The notes under the pieces were generated by a model. It saw only the letters and a list, made by a program, of their open reading frames with translations, was not told where the DNA came from and ran no database searches. Below, in pieces: positions 8,784 through 15,698 of a stretch of DNA of 36,196 nt (position 1 is its first letter; each line of letters starts with the position of its first letter). Position numbers and translations under genes: made by a program. Origin of the DNA: Bacillota bacterium. GTDB lineage: Bacteria; Bacillota; Clostridia; Christensenellales; Aristaeellaceae. The DNA lies in contig JAEXCG010000054.1 in NCBI GenBank assembly GCA_023402355.1, forward strand, positions 1 to 36,196, written 5' to 3'.

Positions 8784-8801
8784 TCAGTCCGGACAAATAA
8801 A

Positions 8802-8825
8802 GGAGCATGGCAAGGGCCATGCTCC
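8802..8825. repeat. Left copy of a 24-base hairpin flanking the dispersed repeat
   Basis: A 10-bp perfect stem (GGAGCATGGC / GCCATGCTCC with loop AAGG) starts 18 bases after the dctP stop codon. The identical 24 bases recur at 9004-9027, where they are followed by TTTT. The two copies bracket repeat element copy 1. On the minus strand this copy is followed by TTTATTTG, so it may also end rdgB transcripts. Confidence 0.8.
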
Positions 8826-8840
8826 AGACCGATGACAAAC

Positions 8841-8997
8841 CTATCGAAGGCAGAGAAACCAAAAGCCGTCTGCAAGACTGCAATCGTATCGCCCGGCTTT
8901 GCCGGGCGGGCGGGGCTTTTTCCGGAGCAAAACGAAGTTTTGCGGAGCGAAAAAATCACCCGTAAACTCGACAAAGTGGCGTACGCCACTTTGTCGA
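8841..8997 (+). repeat. Structured dispersed repeat, copy 1 (about 157 bp)
   Basis: The segment from CTATCGAAGGCAG to CTTTGTCGA recurs at 25612-25769 in the same orientation with, by hand alignment, 11 substitutions and one inserted T. It contains three hairpins in order: GCCCGGC-TTT-GCCGGGC followed by a T run (terminator-like), GCAAAAC-N3-GTTTTGC, and a 26-base perfect palindrome with arms GACAAAGTGGC / GCCACTTTGTC. Both copies lie between convergent genes. Open frames across it are not conserved between copies, so it is probably non-coding: a MITE-like or REP-like element, or a small RNA or terminator module. Confidence 0.8.
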
Positions 8998-9003
8998 CAC
9001 GCT

Positions 9004-9031
9004 GGAGCATGGCAAGGGCCATGCTCCTTTT
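9004..9031 (+). terminator. Probable intrinsic terminator of dctP, right copy of the flanking hairpin
   Basis: The same 10-bp stem as at 8802-8825 is here followed by TTTT (9028-9031), giving a short but plausible intrinsic terminator. If this was the original dctP terminator, the repeat element now sits between the gene and its terminator, flanked by a duplicate of the hairpin. The intergenic stretch 8784-9108 otherwise shows only this repeat complex and no gene. Confidence 0.6.
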
Positions 9032-9108
9032 GCATTCCGAAAAACGGCGTTCTGCGGGCGGCGTTTCAACCAGCCCGCGCGCCTTCTGCCGCTGGGGTGG
9101 TGTGGCAT

Positions 9109-9741
9109 TTATAGCCCCAGCGCCTGCGAGAGAAAGGCGCTCACCCGCCGATGGCGCGCCGCAGCGCCTTGCCCTTCGGGCGCCTGCGCGGCCCCGGCGG
9201 GCGCGGGATCGACGAAGTAGGCGTTCGTGCGCCGGTCGATCGAGAGGGAGTCCAGCGGCCAGCCGGGGTGTCGCAGGGGCGATACCCGGTCCACCATGTA
9301 GAAGGCGCCGCTCCTGTCTGTCGGGTCGTTTTCCGCGCACGATACGACGCGGCCGCCCCTGCACACGGCGAGGCCGTCCAGATAATAGGCGAGCACCTTC
9401 CCGCCCAGGCTGTGCACGAGCGCGGCGTAGTATTCGATCATCTCGTCGTCGCCCAGGCGTCTTCCCTGCGGGGTGCGGACGTGCAGCCCCGGCTGGCGGG
9501 GATCGTCCAGCGGCAGGCCATCAAAATAGAGGCCGGAATCGTTGCAGATCACGGGTTCAAAAAAGCGTCCGTAAAACGCGGCCTTGATGCGCGCGTTTTC
9601 CTCGGGCGTGTTCCCCGTCTCCGCCGGTTCCTCCCCGACGCATACGTCCCTCAGCGTGAGAAAATGCACGCCCCGCCCCTCGAGCAGGCGTTCAAACCGC
9701 CTGACCTTTGACGGATTCGTCGTGCCGATCAATACGTCCAA
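9109..9741 (-). CDS. Ham1/RdgB-like non-canonical purine NTP pyrophosphatase, divergent
   Basis: The protein (210 residues) resembles the Ham1/RdgB family, which hydrolyses ITP, XTP and dITP to the monophosphate and so keeps deaminated purines out of nucleic acids. Visible family features are the N-terminal GTTNPSKVRRFERLL (substrate loop), ETGNTPEENARIKAAFYG (with the glutamates that bind metal and phosphate), and NDSGLYFDGLP near residues 62-72. The C-terminal part is divergent: the usual GFGYDP motif is not evident. Translation starts at TTG (9741) with GAGGGGG (9749-9755) 7 bases upstream. It interrupts the TRAP gene set and has its own promoter, so it is a bystander to uronate metabolism. 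A related nucleotidase function cannot be excluded. Confidence 0.72.
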   Translation of the reverse strand: MDVLIGTTNPSKVRRFERLLEGRGVHFLTLRDVCVGEEPAETGNTPEENARIKAAFYGRFFEPVICNDSGLYFDGLPLDDPRQPGLHVRTPQGRRLGDDEMIEYYAALVHSLGGKVLAYYLDGLAVCRGGRVVSCAENDPTDRSGAFYMVDRVSPLRHPGWPLDSLSIDRRTNAYFVDPAPAGAAQAPEGQGAAARHRRVSAFLSQALGL

Positions 9742-9782
9742 GCAAATGCCCCCTCAAACTTCCTTTGCGCGTTGGACGTATT
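9731..9782. promoter_or_regulatory. 11-bp perfect inverted repeat around the rdgB-like start
   Basis: AATACGTCCAA (9731-9741) and TTGGACGTATT (9772-9782) form perfect arms separated by 30 bases. One arm covers the TTG start codon and codons 2-4; the other overlaps the predicted -10 element. Because the upstream arm is mostly before the expected transcription start, a two-site DNA operator is more likely than an mRNA hairpin. Confidence 0.5.
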
Positions 9783-9808
9783 TTAGCAGGCTGCGCGCGC
9801 TTTGTCCA
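9780..9808 (-). promoter_or_regulatory. Predicted promoter of the rdgB-like gene
   Basis: On the minus strand TGGACA (9808-9803) and TAAAAT (9785-9780) are 17 bases apart. Transcription would begin near 9773, giving a 5' leader of about 32 bases before the TTG start. Confidence 0.6.
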
Positions 9809-9842
9809 GCCGCGCGGGGATTCAAAGGCTGTATCGGGGAAC

Positions 9843-9872
9843 AAAAAATCCGCCGCGACTGCTCGCGGCGGA
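9843..9872 (-). terminator. Intrinsic terminator of the dctQ-dctM operon
   Basis: A 10-bp perfect stem (TCCGCCGCGA / TCGCGGCGGA, 4-base loop) is followed on the minus strand by six T residues. It begins 11 bases after the dctM stop codon. Confidence 0.9.
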
Positions 9873-9883
9873 GAAAAGAGGGC

Positions 9884-11185
9884 TTACATCATGTGCAGCG
9901 CGGAGGGCAGCCAGGTGCTCAGCCCGGGGATGAAGGTGACCATGAGCAGGGTCACGATCATGACCGCGTAGAGAGGGAGCATGTGGCGGCTGGTGCGCTC
10001 GATGGGCGTCTTGCCGATGGCGCAGCCCACGAACAGCGCCGTGCCGACGGGCGGCGTGCAAAGGCCGCAGGCGAGGTTGAAGATCATCATGACGCCAAAG
10101 TGCACGGTGTTCATGCCCACGGCTTGAACGACGGGCAGCAGGATGGGGGTCATGATGAGGATCAGCGGGGCCATGTCCATGAAGCAGCCGAGCAGGAGCA
10201 GCAGCACGTTGATGACCAGCAGCAGCAGCACGCGGCTGTGCGCCAGGCCGCCCAGCGCGGAGATGAGAAGCTGCGGGATGTGCAGGTAGGTCATCATGAA
10301 GGAGAACGCCTTCGCGGCGGCGATCAGCGTCAGCACGGTCGCCAGGGTCTTCAGCGCGTTCTTGAGCACCTGCGGCAGCACCCGGAACTTGGCCGTGCGC
10401 AGCACGAGGAAGACGATGACGAAGGTGTAGATACAGGCGATGGAGGCCGCCTCGGTCGCGGTGCAAAGGCCCAGGCCGATGCCGCCCATGATGATGACGA
10501 AGATCATCAGCGGAAGGATCGCGTTGAGCACGACCTTGCCGCGCTGGCCCTTGGGGACGGGGTCGCACTTGGGGAAGTTCTTCATCTTCGCCAGGAAGAA
10601 GACGAGGATGCAGAAGTTGATGCCCAGCAGCACGCCCGGGACGAGGCCGCCGTAGAGCAGCGCGGCGATGAGTCCGCCCGCGTCCGCGGCCAGCGCGTAC
10701 AGCACCATGTTGTGGCTCGGGGGAATCAGCACGCCCTGACAGGCGGTGGTGACAGTCAGGCCCACGGCGAAGTCGTCGTCATAGCCCTGCTTCTTCATCA
10801 TCGGCACGACGATGGAGCCCAGGGACGAGACGTCCGCGACGGCGGAGCCGGACAGGTGGCCGAACATCATCGAGGAAAGGACGTTGATGTAGGCGAGGCC
10901 GCCCTTGAAGCGGCCGACCAGCAGGTTCGCCAGGTCGAGCACGCGCTCGGACATGCCGCCGACGTTCATGAATTCGCCCATGACGATGAAGAACGGAATG
11001 GCGAGCATGTTAAAGTCGCACACGCCCTTGGCCATGGCCTGAATGAGGGACATGATGCCCTGCCCGCAGGCCAGCGCGCTGAAGATCGCGGACAGCAGCA
11101 GGCAGAAGGAAACCGGGATGCGGATCGCCAGCATGCCGACGAACGTGACGACGAGGACCACGATGGCCAACGTATTCGGATCCAT
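9884..11185 (-). CDS. dctM: TRAP transporter large permease (DctM type)
   Basis: This 433-residue, highly hydrophobic protein is the large membrane subunit of a TRAP transporter, the ion-coupled transport channel. It begins MDPNTLAIVVLVVTFVGMLAIRIPVSFCLLL and shows family segments such as PFFIVMGEFMNVGGMSERVLDLANLLVGRFKGGLAYINVLSSMMFGHLSGSAVADVSSLGSIVVPMMKKQGYD and PPSHNMVLYALAADAG, read here as positions about 70-170. Around a dozen membrane segments are visible. It follows dctQ by 15 bases. It ends in a strong terminator. Its binding protein is probably DctP at 7749 on the opposite strand; no other DctP gene is in the window. Confidence 0.94.
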   Translation of the reverse strand: MDPNTLAIVVLVVTFVGMLAIRIPVSFCLLLSAIFSALACGQGIMSLIQAMAKGVCDFNMLAIPFFIVMGEFMNVGGMSERVLDLANLLVGRFKGGLAYINVLSSMMFGHLSGSAVADVSSLGSIVVPMMKKQGYDDDFAVGLTVTTACQGVLIPPSHNMVLYALAADAGGLIAALLYGGLVPGVLLGINFCILVFFLAKMKNFPKCDPVPKGQRGKVVLNAILPLMIFVIIMGGIGLGLCTATEAASIACIYTFVIVFLVLRTAKFRVLPQVLKNALKTLATVLTLIAAAKAFSFMMTYLHIPQLLISALGGLAHSRVLLLLVINVLLLLLGCFMDMAPLILIMTPILLPVVQAVGMNTVHFGVMMIFNLACGLCTPPVGTALFVGCAIGKTPIERTSRHMLPLYAVMIVTLLMVTFIPGLSTWLPSALHMM

Positions 11186-11200
11186 ACTTGCGCCCCCTCC

Positions 11201-11773
11201 TTACTTCTTTTTCTCGTGTTCGACTTCGTACTGTACTTCGGGTTCGGAGTAGAGCAGGTCGTCGTCGTGCAGCACGCCCAGAAGCTGAAGGATGGAGTCA
11301 TAGATGATGACGGATCCGGCGATGGGCATGGACATGTACTGAACCCAGCGGGGCCAGCGCGTGTTGGTCATGGGGAAGCGGCCCAGCTTCTGGCAGAGCT
11401 GCCAGCCGAAGTAGACCATGATGAGGCCCACGGCCAGCGTCGCGACCTTGCTGACGATGTCGAGCACGCGCCGGCCGGTGCTTCCCTCCGGAAAGCGGTT
11501 GTAAAGAATAGAAATGCCGATGTGGAAGCGGTCGCGCACGCCCATCGCGCAGGCGAGGAACGTAAAGAGCGAAATCAGGATGAAGGCGACCTCTTCAATC
11601 CAGACGAAACCACCCATCTTCGGGATGAAGAGGCGGACGAAGACGTTCGCGGTAACGATGGCGACCATTACGACCAGCGCGATTTCCGCGACGATCAGCA
11701 TGATCATGTGGATGACGCTGTCGATTCCGCGAAGGACTTTGGCAAGGCCCGTCTCATGCAGGTTTACCAACAT
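11201..11773 (-). CDS. dctQ: TRAP transporter small permease (DctQ type)
   Basis: This 190-residue protein has four predicted membrane segments (IHMIMLIVAEIALVVMVAIV, VEEVAFILISLFTF-like WIEEVAFILISLFTFLACAMG, VATLAVGLIMVYFGW, and a last one near the C terminus) and the DctQ-type segment GVRDRFHIGISILYNRFPE. DctQ supports assembly and coupling of the TRAP large subunit. A longer frame extends to 11872, but I chose the ATG at 11773 because GGGAGG (11790-11785) precedes it and homologous proteins start close to the first membrane helix. The charged C-terminal tail ends VEHEKKK. It is co-transcribed with dctM. Confidence 0.88.
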   Translation of the reverse strand: MLVNLHETGLAKVLRGIDSVIHMIMLIVAEIALVVMVAIVTANVFVRLFIPKMGGFVWIEEVAFILISLFTFLACAMGVRDRFHIGISILYNRFPEGSTGRRVLDIVSKVATLAVGLIMVYFGWQLCQKLGRFPMTNTRWPRWVQYMSMPIAGSVIIYDSILQLLGVLHDDDLLYSEPEVQYEVEHEKKK

Positions 11774-11897
11774 AGCTTTGCATACCTCCCGTTTTTTTAC
11801 TGGAAATCCTAGAGAAACCGGGCGCCCCGCGCAGGGCCTGCGTTCACCTCCGCATCCATCCATAAATTCCACAGATTTACTCCCATAATATATGAAC

Positions 11898-11926
11898 AGT
11901 TTACAGAATATCCCGGTTTATGTCAA
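11898..11926 (-). promoter_or_regulatory. Predicted promoter of dctQ-dctM
   Basis: On the minus strand a consensus TTGACA (11926-11921) and TAAACT (11903-11898) are 17 bases apart. The -10 is directly followed by GTTCAT, a half-site of the candidate IclR operator. The leader to the dctQ start is about 115 bases. Confidence 0.65.
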
Positions 11927-11966
11927 GTTCCTTTATGTATTTTTTGCCGAGTTCGTTTACAAATAT

Positions 11967-11996
11967 GTTCATCGTTCTTATTTATGAACGATGAAC
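11967..11996. promoter_or_regulatory. Candidate operator shared by dctQM and kdgK, 11-bp perfect inverted repeat
   Basis: GTTCATCGTTC (11967-11977) and GAACGATGAAC (11986-11996) form a perfect inverted repeat around an 8-base AT spacer. It lies in the 308-base divergent region, 11 bases upstream of the kdgK -35 and about 40 bases upstream of the dctQ -35. The GTTCATC core recurs at the iclR promoter (881-887) and a GTTCAT half-site overlaps the dctQ -10. This is the best candidate for the binding site of the IclR-family regulator; binding itself is inferred. Confidence 0.7.
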
Positions 11997-12007
11997 GCGA
12001 CTATCTA

Positions 12008-12036
12008 TTGCCTTGTTTCCATTTATGCCGTATAAT
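12008..12036 (+). promoter_or_regulatory. Predicted promoter of kdgK
   Basis: TTGCCT (12008-12013) and a perfect TATAAT (12031-12036) are 17 bases apart. Transcription would start near 12043, about 39 bases before the kdgK ATG. Confidence 0.72.
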
Positions 12037-12081
12037 GTGATCGTATAAAGGCATAGAGCCGTGTAAAAAGGAGAGATTCCC

Positions 12082-13110
12082 ATGTCTCGAGTAGTAACCT
12101 TCGGCGAAATTATGCTCCGCCTCAAGAGCCCGGCGCTCGAACGTTTTTTCCAAAGCCCCTCGCTGGAAGCCACCTTTGGCGGCGGCGAAGCGAACGTGGC
12201 TGTCTCGCTGGCCAATTACGGCATGGATACCGCGTTTGTGACCCTGCTGCCGGACAACGACATCGGCAAGGCTTGCCTGCGCACGGTGCGCGGCTACGGC
12301 GTGGACGTGTCGAACATCCAGATGGTCCTCGGCCGCATGGGCATCTACTTCCTGGAGACCGGCTCCAACCAGCGCCCCTCCAAGGTCATCTACGACCGCG
12401 CCGATTCCTGCATCGCCAAGGCCGCGTCCGACGCGATCGACTGGGACAAGGTGCTTGACGGCGCGACGTGGTTCCACGTCACCGGCATCACCCCGGCGAT
12501 CTCCCAGAGCGCGGCGGACCTGTCGCTCGCGGCGGTGAAGGCCGCCAAGGCGAAGGGCGTGCACGTCTCCTGCGACCTCAACTACCGCAAGAACCTGTGG
12601 AAGTACGGCAAGCGCGCGGACGAGGTGATGAGCGAGCTGGTGAAGTACGTCGACACCGTCATCGCCAATGAGGAGGACTTCCAGAAGTCCCTGGGCATCA
12701 AGGCCGAGAGCGACGTGGAGAGCGGCGAGCTGGACACGAGCGTCTACGAGAAGATCGCCAAGATGGCGATGGACAAATACCCGAACATCAAGCGCGTGGC
12801 GATCACCCTGCGCGAGTCCAAGAGCGCGGACACCAACTACTGGGCGGCCTGCATCTACGACGGCAAGGAGTTCTACGTCTCCCGCAAGTACGCGATCACC
12901 GACATCGTGGACCGCGTCGGCGGCGGCGATTCCTTCGGCGGCGGCCTGATCTACGGTCTGAACGCCTACGACAACCAGCGCGACGCGCTGGAGTTCGCGG
13001 TGGCCGCCTCCTGCCTCAAGCACACCATCAACGGCGACTTCAACCTCGTCTCCGTCGCCGAGGTCGAGGCCCTCAAGAAGGGGTCCGGCTCCGGCCGCGT
13101 GGAGCGCTAA
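12082..13110 (+). CDS. kdgK: 2-keto-3-deoxygluconate kinase
   Basis: KdgK phosphorylates KDG to KDPG with ATP, linking UxaA to the aldolase. This 342-residue protein is a PfkB-family sugar kinase: the N-terminal substrate part contains FGGGEANVAVSLANYGMDTAFVT (about residues 32-54), and the ATP-site signature near the C terminus is IVDRVGGGDSFGGGLIYGL with the catalytic base at D283. KDG kinases typically carry this GGGDSF form. An AAAGGAGAG site precedes the ATG. The gene is alone between a divergent control region and a very strong terminator. A fructokinase is the main alternative in the family, but the locus and the sequence resemblance to KdgK favour KDG. Confidence 0.91.
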   Translation: MSRVVTFGEIMLRLKSPALERFFQSPSLEATFGGGEANVAVSLANYGMDTAFVTLLPDNDIGKACLRTVRGYGVDVSNIQMVLGRMGIYFLETGSNQRPSKVIYDRADSCIAKAASDAIDWDKVLDGATWFHVTGITPAISQSAADLSLAAVKAAKAKGVHVSCDLNYRKNLWKYGKRADEVMSELVKYVDTVIANEEDFQKSLGIKAESDVESGELDTSVYEKIAKMAMDKYPNIKRVAITLRESKSADTNYWAACIYDGKEFYVSRKYAITDIVDRVGGGDSFGGGLIYGLNAYDNQRDALEFAVAASCLKHTINGDFNLVSVAEVEALKKGSGSGRVER

Positions 13111-13121
13111 ACCAAAAAATA

Positions 13122-13196
13122 CCGGGCGTGAGCCCGGCAGACAAAAAGACGCCGCGTCAGGTATCGGTTCTCCTGACGCGGCGTCTTTTTGTCTGC
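13122..13196. terminator. Bidirectional terminator between kdgK and lysR
   Basis: A small CCGGGC-GTGA-GCCCGG hairpin (13122-13137) is followed by a 25-bp perfect stem (13137-13161 with 13172-13196, 10-base loop) whose arms carry AAAAAG and CTTTTT runs, giving a T run in either direction. The right arm ends directly at the stop codon of the convergent lysR gene. Confidence 0.9.
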
Positions 13197-14087
13197 TCAT
13201 TCCACCCGGTTGTGGTATTCCTGCTGAATCTCCTGCAGGATCTCCGGGTGCTCGAAGTCCTGCGGATAGACCATGTTGACCTGGCGCACCATGCGGCAGT
13301 TTTCGATAGGGCGCACGATCAGACGCCCCTGTTGCTGCTCCTCGCGGCAGACGCTGTAGGAGATGATCGAGATGCCGAGGTTGGCCTCGACGATTTCCTT
13401 GATCGTGGAGACGCTGTCGACCTCCATCATGACGTTGAAATTCTGGATGTTGTAGCCGTTGCTGATGAGATAGCTTTCGATCAGCTTGCGCGTGCCGGTC
13501 GACTTGGGGCGCAGCACGAGGTTTTCCTTCTGCAGCTCGTCGAGCGTCACGCTCAGGCGCGCGGCGAAGGGATGCTTGGGCGAGACGATCAGGCACAGGT
13601 GGTCCGTGCCCATCAGCACCTGCCGGTAGTGATCCCCCGGCAGAATCCCGTCCACGATCGCAAAATCTATTTCATAAAATTTTAGCATTGTATCAATTTT
13701 TTTTATAGTTCCGCGCACAATTTGGACGTGCGTTCCCGGATGCTGGTGGCAATAGGCGGCCAAAACCTGCGGCACGAAGATGTCGCTCGCGGTCGGCGTG
13801 ATGCCGACCGTGAGCGTATGCACGGCGTGCTTGCAATCCTCGATGGCCTGATGCACCTTGTCGGAGAGGGCGATGGCGCGGTGCGCGTACTTCAAGAGGA
13901 CCTCACCCTCGGGCGTGGGCTTCAATTTTCGCTTTCCTTTTACAAAAATCTGGATGCCGAATTCTTGTTCCAGCAGTTTTATGTGGTGACTCACCGCGGG
14001 CTGGGTCAGGGAGAGCGCCTGCGCCGTCTTGGAAAAGGAGCCGAGCTCTTCCAGCTTGAGCAGCGTCCGAATTTTGGGATCGACCAT
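13197..14087 (-). CDS. LysR-family transcriptional regulator
   Basis: This 296-residue LysR-type regulator has the N-terminal winged helix (KIRTLLKLEELGSFSKTAQALSLTQPAVSHHIKLLEQEFG, about residues 4-44) and the periplasmic-binding-protein-like effector domain (about 90-296). The ATG at 14087 is preferred over an in-frame GTG at 14096 because AAAGGG lies 8 bases before it. It is divergent from the antiporter gene at 14290, the usual arrangement of a LysR regulator and its target, so regulation of that gene is plausible. It could instead act on the uronate locus or remote genes; the effector cannot be told from sequence. The terminal codons run into the shared terminator stem. Confidence 0.9.
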   Translation of the reverse strand: MVDPKIRTLLKLEELGSFSKTAQALSLTQPAVSHHIKLLEQEFGIQIFVKGKRKLKPTPEGEVLLKYAHRAIALSDKVHQAIEDCKHAVHTLTVGITPTASDIFVPQVLAAYCHQHPGTHVQIVRGTIKKIDTMLKFYEIDFAIVDGILPGDHYRQVLMGTDHLCLIVSPKHPFAARLSVTLDELQKENLVLRPKSTGTRKLIESYLISNGYNIQNFNVMMEVDSVSTIKEIVEANLGISIISYSVCREEQQQGRLIVRPIENCRMVRQVNMVYPQDFEHPEILQEIQQEYHNRVE

Positions 14088-14140
14088 CTTGCACACCCTT
14101 TATTATCAGTTAAATTTATAAAGAGGCAAAAAACTATAAT

Positions 14141-14169
14141 TTGATTTTAGCATTTTCGCGGCCTATAAT
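14141..14169 (+). promoter_or_regulatory. Predicted promoter of the cation/proton antiporter gene
   Basis: TTGATT (14141-14146) and TATAAT (14164-14169) are 17 bases apart, in the divergent region with lysR. The expected start near 14176 leaves a leader of about 113 bases. Confidence 0.7.
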
Positions 14170-14193
14170 CAAGAGCAATCGAAGGAGAGCTGT

Positions 14194-14269
14194 GGCATCC
14201 CGAAAGGGATGCCCTGTTTTTAGGCCGTTTGGCGCGACTGCGCCGTGCAAACCCCTGTGCGGACAGGGG
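14194..14269 (+). promoter_or_regulatory. Structured 5' leader of the antiporter gene
   Basis: Three hairpins follow one another: GGCATCCC-GAAA-GGGATGCC (14194-14213) with a following CTGTTTTT that resembles a terminator; a two-part stem GTTTGGCGC...GCGCC...AAAC (14227-14252); and CCCCTGT-GCGG-ACAGGGG (14252-14269), just before the AAAGGAG ribosome binding site. Known ion-sensing riboswitches control antiporters of this kind, but I cannot match this leader to a known class by eye. Confidence 0.5.
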
Positions 14270-14289
14270 GAGAAAGGAGACGACTTCCC

Positions 14290-15639
14290 ATGCAATTCGC
14301 TTTGCAGCTAAACGATACGGCGAGGGTGATCCTCTGCCTCGGGACGACGCTTCTGGCTGCCTTTGCGTTCAGCAGGGTGACCAAGCTGATGCACCTGCCG
14401 AACGTGACGGGCTATATCCTCGCGGGCATCTTCATCGGGCCGTATTGCCTCAAGCTGGTGGACGTGCCCATGGTGAACTCGATGAGCTTCGTCACGGATA
14501 TCGCGCTGGCCTTCATCGCCTTTGGCACGGGGCGCTACTTCAAGTGGTCGTCCCTCAAGCGCAGCGGCGGCAAAATCTTCTTCCTGACGGCGATGGAATC
14601 GCTGGTCGCCGCGCTCCTGGTGACGCTGTCGATGCTCCTCATCTTCCACCTGCCGCTGGCCTTCTCGCTGCTTCTGGGCGCGATCGCCTCCGCCACCGCC
14701 CCGGCCTCCACGCTGATGACCATCCGCCAGTACAAGGCCAAGGGCCACTTTGTGGATACGCTTTTGCAGGTGGTCGCGCTGGACGACGCGGTTTCGCTGC
14801 TCGCCTTCAGCGTATGCGCGGCGATTGCCCAGATGTCCGAAAGCACGTCAGGTTCCATGATGGCGACGGTGGTTCTGCCCATCGTGTACAACGTCGTCGC
14901 TATCGCGCTGGGCGTGGGGCTCGCGCTGCTGCTCAAGGCGCTGCTGCGCCACGTGCATTCCTCCTACAACCGCCTGCTGCTGGTGGTCATCATGCTGTTG
15001 GAGCTGTCGGGCGTGTGCTCGGCGGTAAACATTTCGCCCCTGCTCTCGTGCATGGTGCTCGGCGCGGTGCACGCCAACATCTCCAAGGGCGAGACGCTGT
15101 TCAAGAAGGTGGACCGGTTTACGCCGCCGATCCTGACGATCTTCTTCGTCGTGTCCGGCATGCGCCTCAACGTGCCCGCCTTGGCGACGGCGGGAGTCAT
15201 CGGCATCGCGTACTTCTTCGTGCGCATCGCGGGCAAGTTCCTGGGCGCGAGCATGGGCGCGGCGATCATCCGCGACACGCCGGAGGTCCGCCGCTACCTG
15301 GGCCTCGCGCTGATTCCGAACGCGGGCGTGTCCATCGGCCTGGCGGCGCTGGGCGAGCGCATCCTCTCCCCGGAGATGGGCGCGCTGCTCTCCACGGTCA
15401 TCCTGTCCTCCGCGGTGCTCTACGAGCTGGCGGGCCCCGCCTGTGCCAAGCTCGCGCTCTACCGCGCGCACGTGCTCACCCCGGCGCAGCTCAAGGGAAA
15501 GCCCGAAGCGCCCCTTCAGGAGATGCACGGGCCGCACCTGCACGACAGCTCCTACGACGCGCCCCCGAAGGGCGGAAAGGGCGTTCGTCCGGTCACGGGC
15601 GGCGCGCTCCTTTGCCACAAGGGCGGGCCGGTCAAGTAA
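14290..15639 (+). CDS. Cation:proton antiporter, CPA2 family (Na+ or K+/H+ exchanger)
   Basis: This 449-residue membrane protein is a monovalent-cation/proton antiporter of the CPA2 type. It has about twelve hydrophobic segments, the family start with LPNVTGYILAGIFIGPY (about residues 37-53), and the core GAIASATAPASTLMTIRQYKAKG (about 132-154) followed by VALDDAVSLLAFS, whose adjacent acidic residues are the expected ion-binding site. The C-terminal tail of about 40 residues is hydrophilic and histidine-rich (MHGPHLHDSS). The ATG at 14290 has AAAGGAG upstream; a longer frame from 14245 lacks one. The transported ion cannot be told from sequence. The gene is monocistronic between a structured leader and a terminator, divergent from a LysR gene. 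Confidence 0.88.
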   Translation: MQFALQLNDTARVILCLGTTLLAAFAFSRVTKLMHLPNVTGYILAGIFIGPYCLKLVDVPMVNSMSFVTDIALAFIAFGTGRYFKWSSLKRSGGKIFFLTAMESLVAALLVTLSMLLIFHLPLAFSLLLGAIASATAPASTLMTIRQYKAKGHFVDTLLQVVALDDAVSLLAFSVCAAIAQMSESTSGSMMATVVLPIVYNVVAIALGVGLALLLKALLRHVHSSYNRLLLVVIMLLELSGVCSAVNISPLLSCMVLGAVHANISKGETLFKKVDRFTPPILTIFFVVSGMRLNVPALATAGVIGIAYFFVRIAGKFLGASMGAAIIRDTPEVRRYLGLALIPNAGVSIGLAALGERILSPEMGALLSTVILSSAVLYELAGPACAKLALYRAHVLTPAQLKGKPEAPLQEMHGPHLHDSSYDAPPKGGKGVRPVTGGALLCHKGGPVK

Positions 15640-15643
15640 GACG

Positions 15644-15690
15644 AAGAAGCTCCGAAGGCGAGAGACATCGCTTCCGGAGCTTCTTTTTTG
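15644..15690 (+). terminator. Intrinsic terminator of the antiporter gene
   Basis: AAGAAGCTCCG (15644-15654) pairs perfectly with CGGAGCTTCTT (15675-15685), with a partly paired inner loop, and the arm runs into six T residues. It separates the gene from convergent serA. Confidence 0.88.
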
Positions 15691-15698
15691 AGGAGATA

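Noticed and set aside
8832..9587. Open frame through repeat copy 1 and into the rdgB-like gene
   Set aside because: Copy 2 of the repeat has a stop in the corresponding frame, so coding is not conserved, and the rest is antisense to a real gene.
9584..11812. 742-codon open frame on the plus strand, rich in His, Asp, Gln and Glu
   Set aside because: It is antisense to dctM and dctQ, whose membrane-protein codons produce this odd composition. It has no ribosome binding site or family motif.
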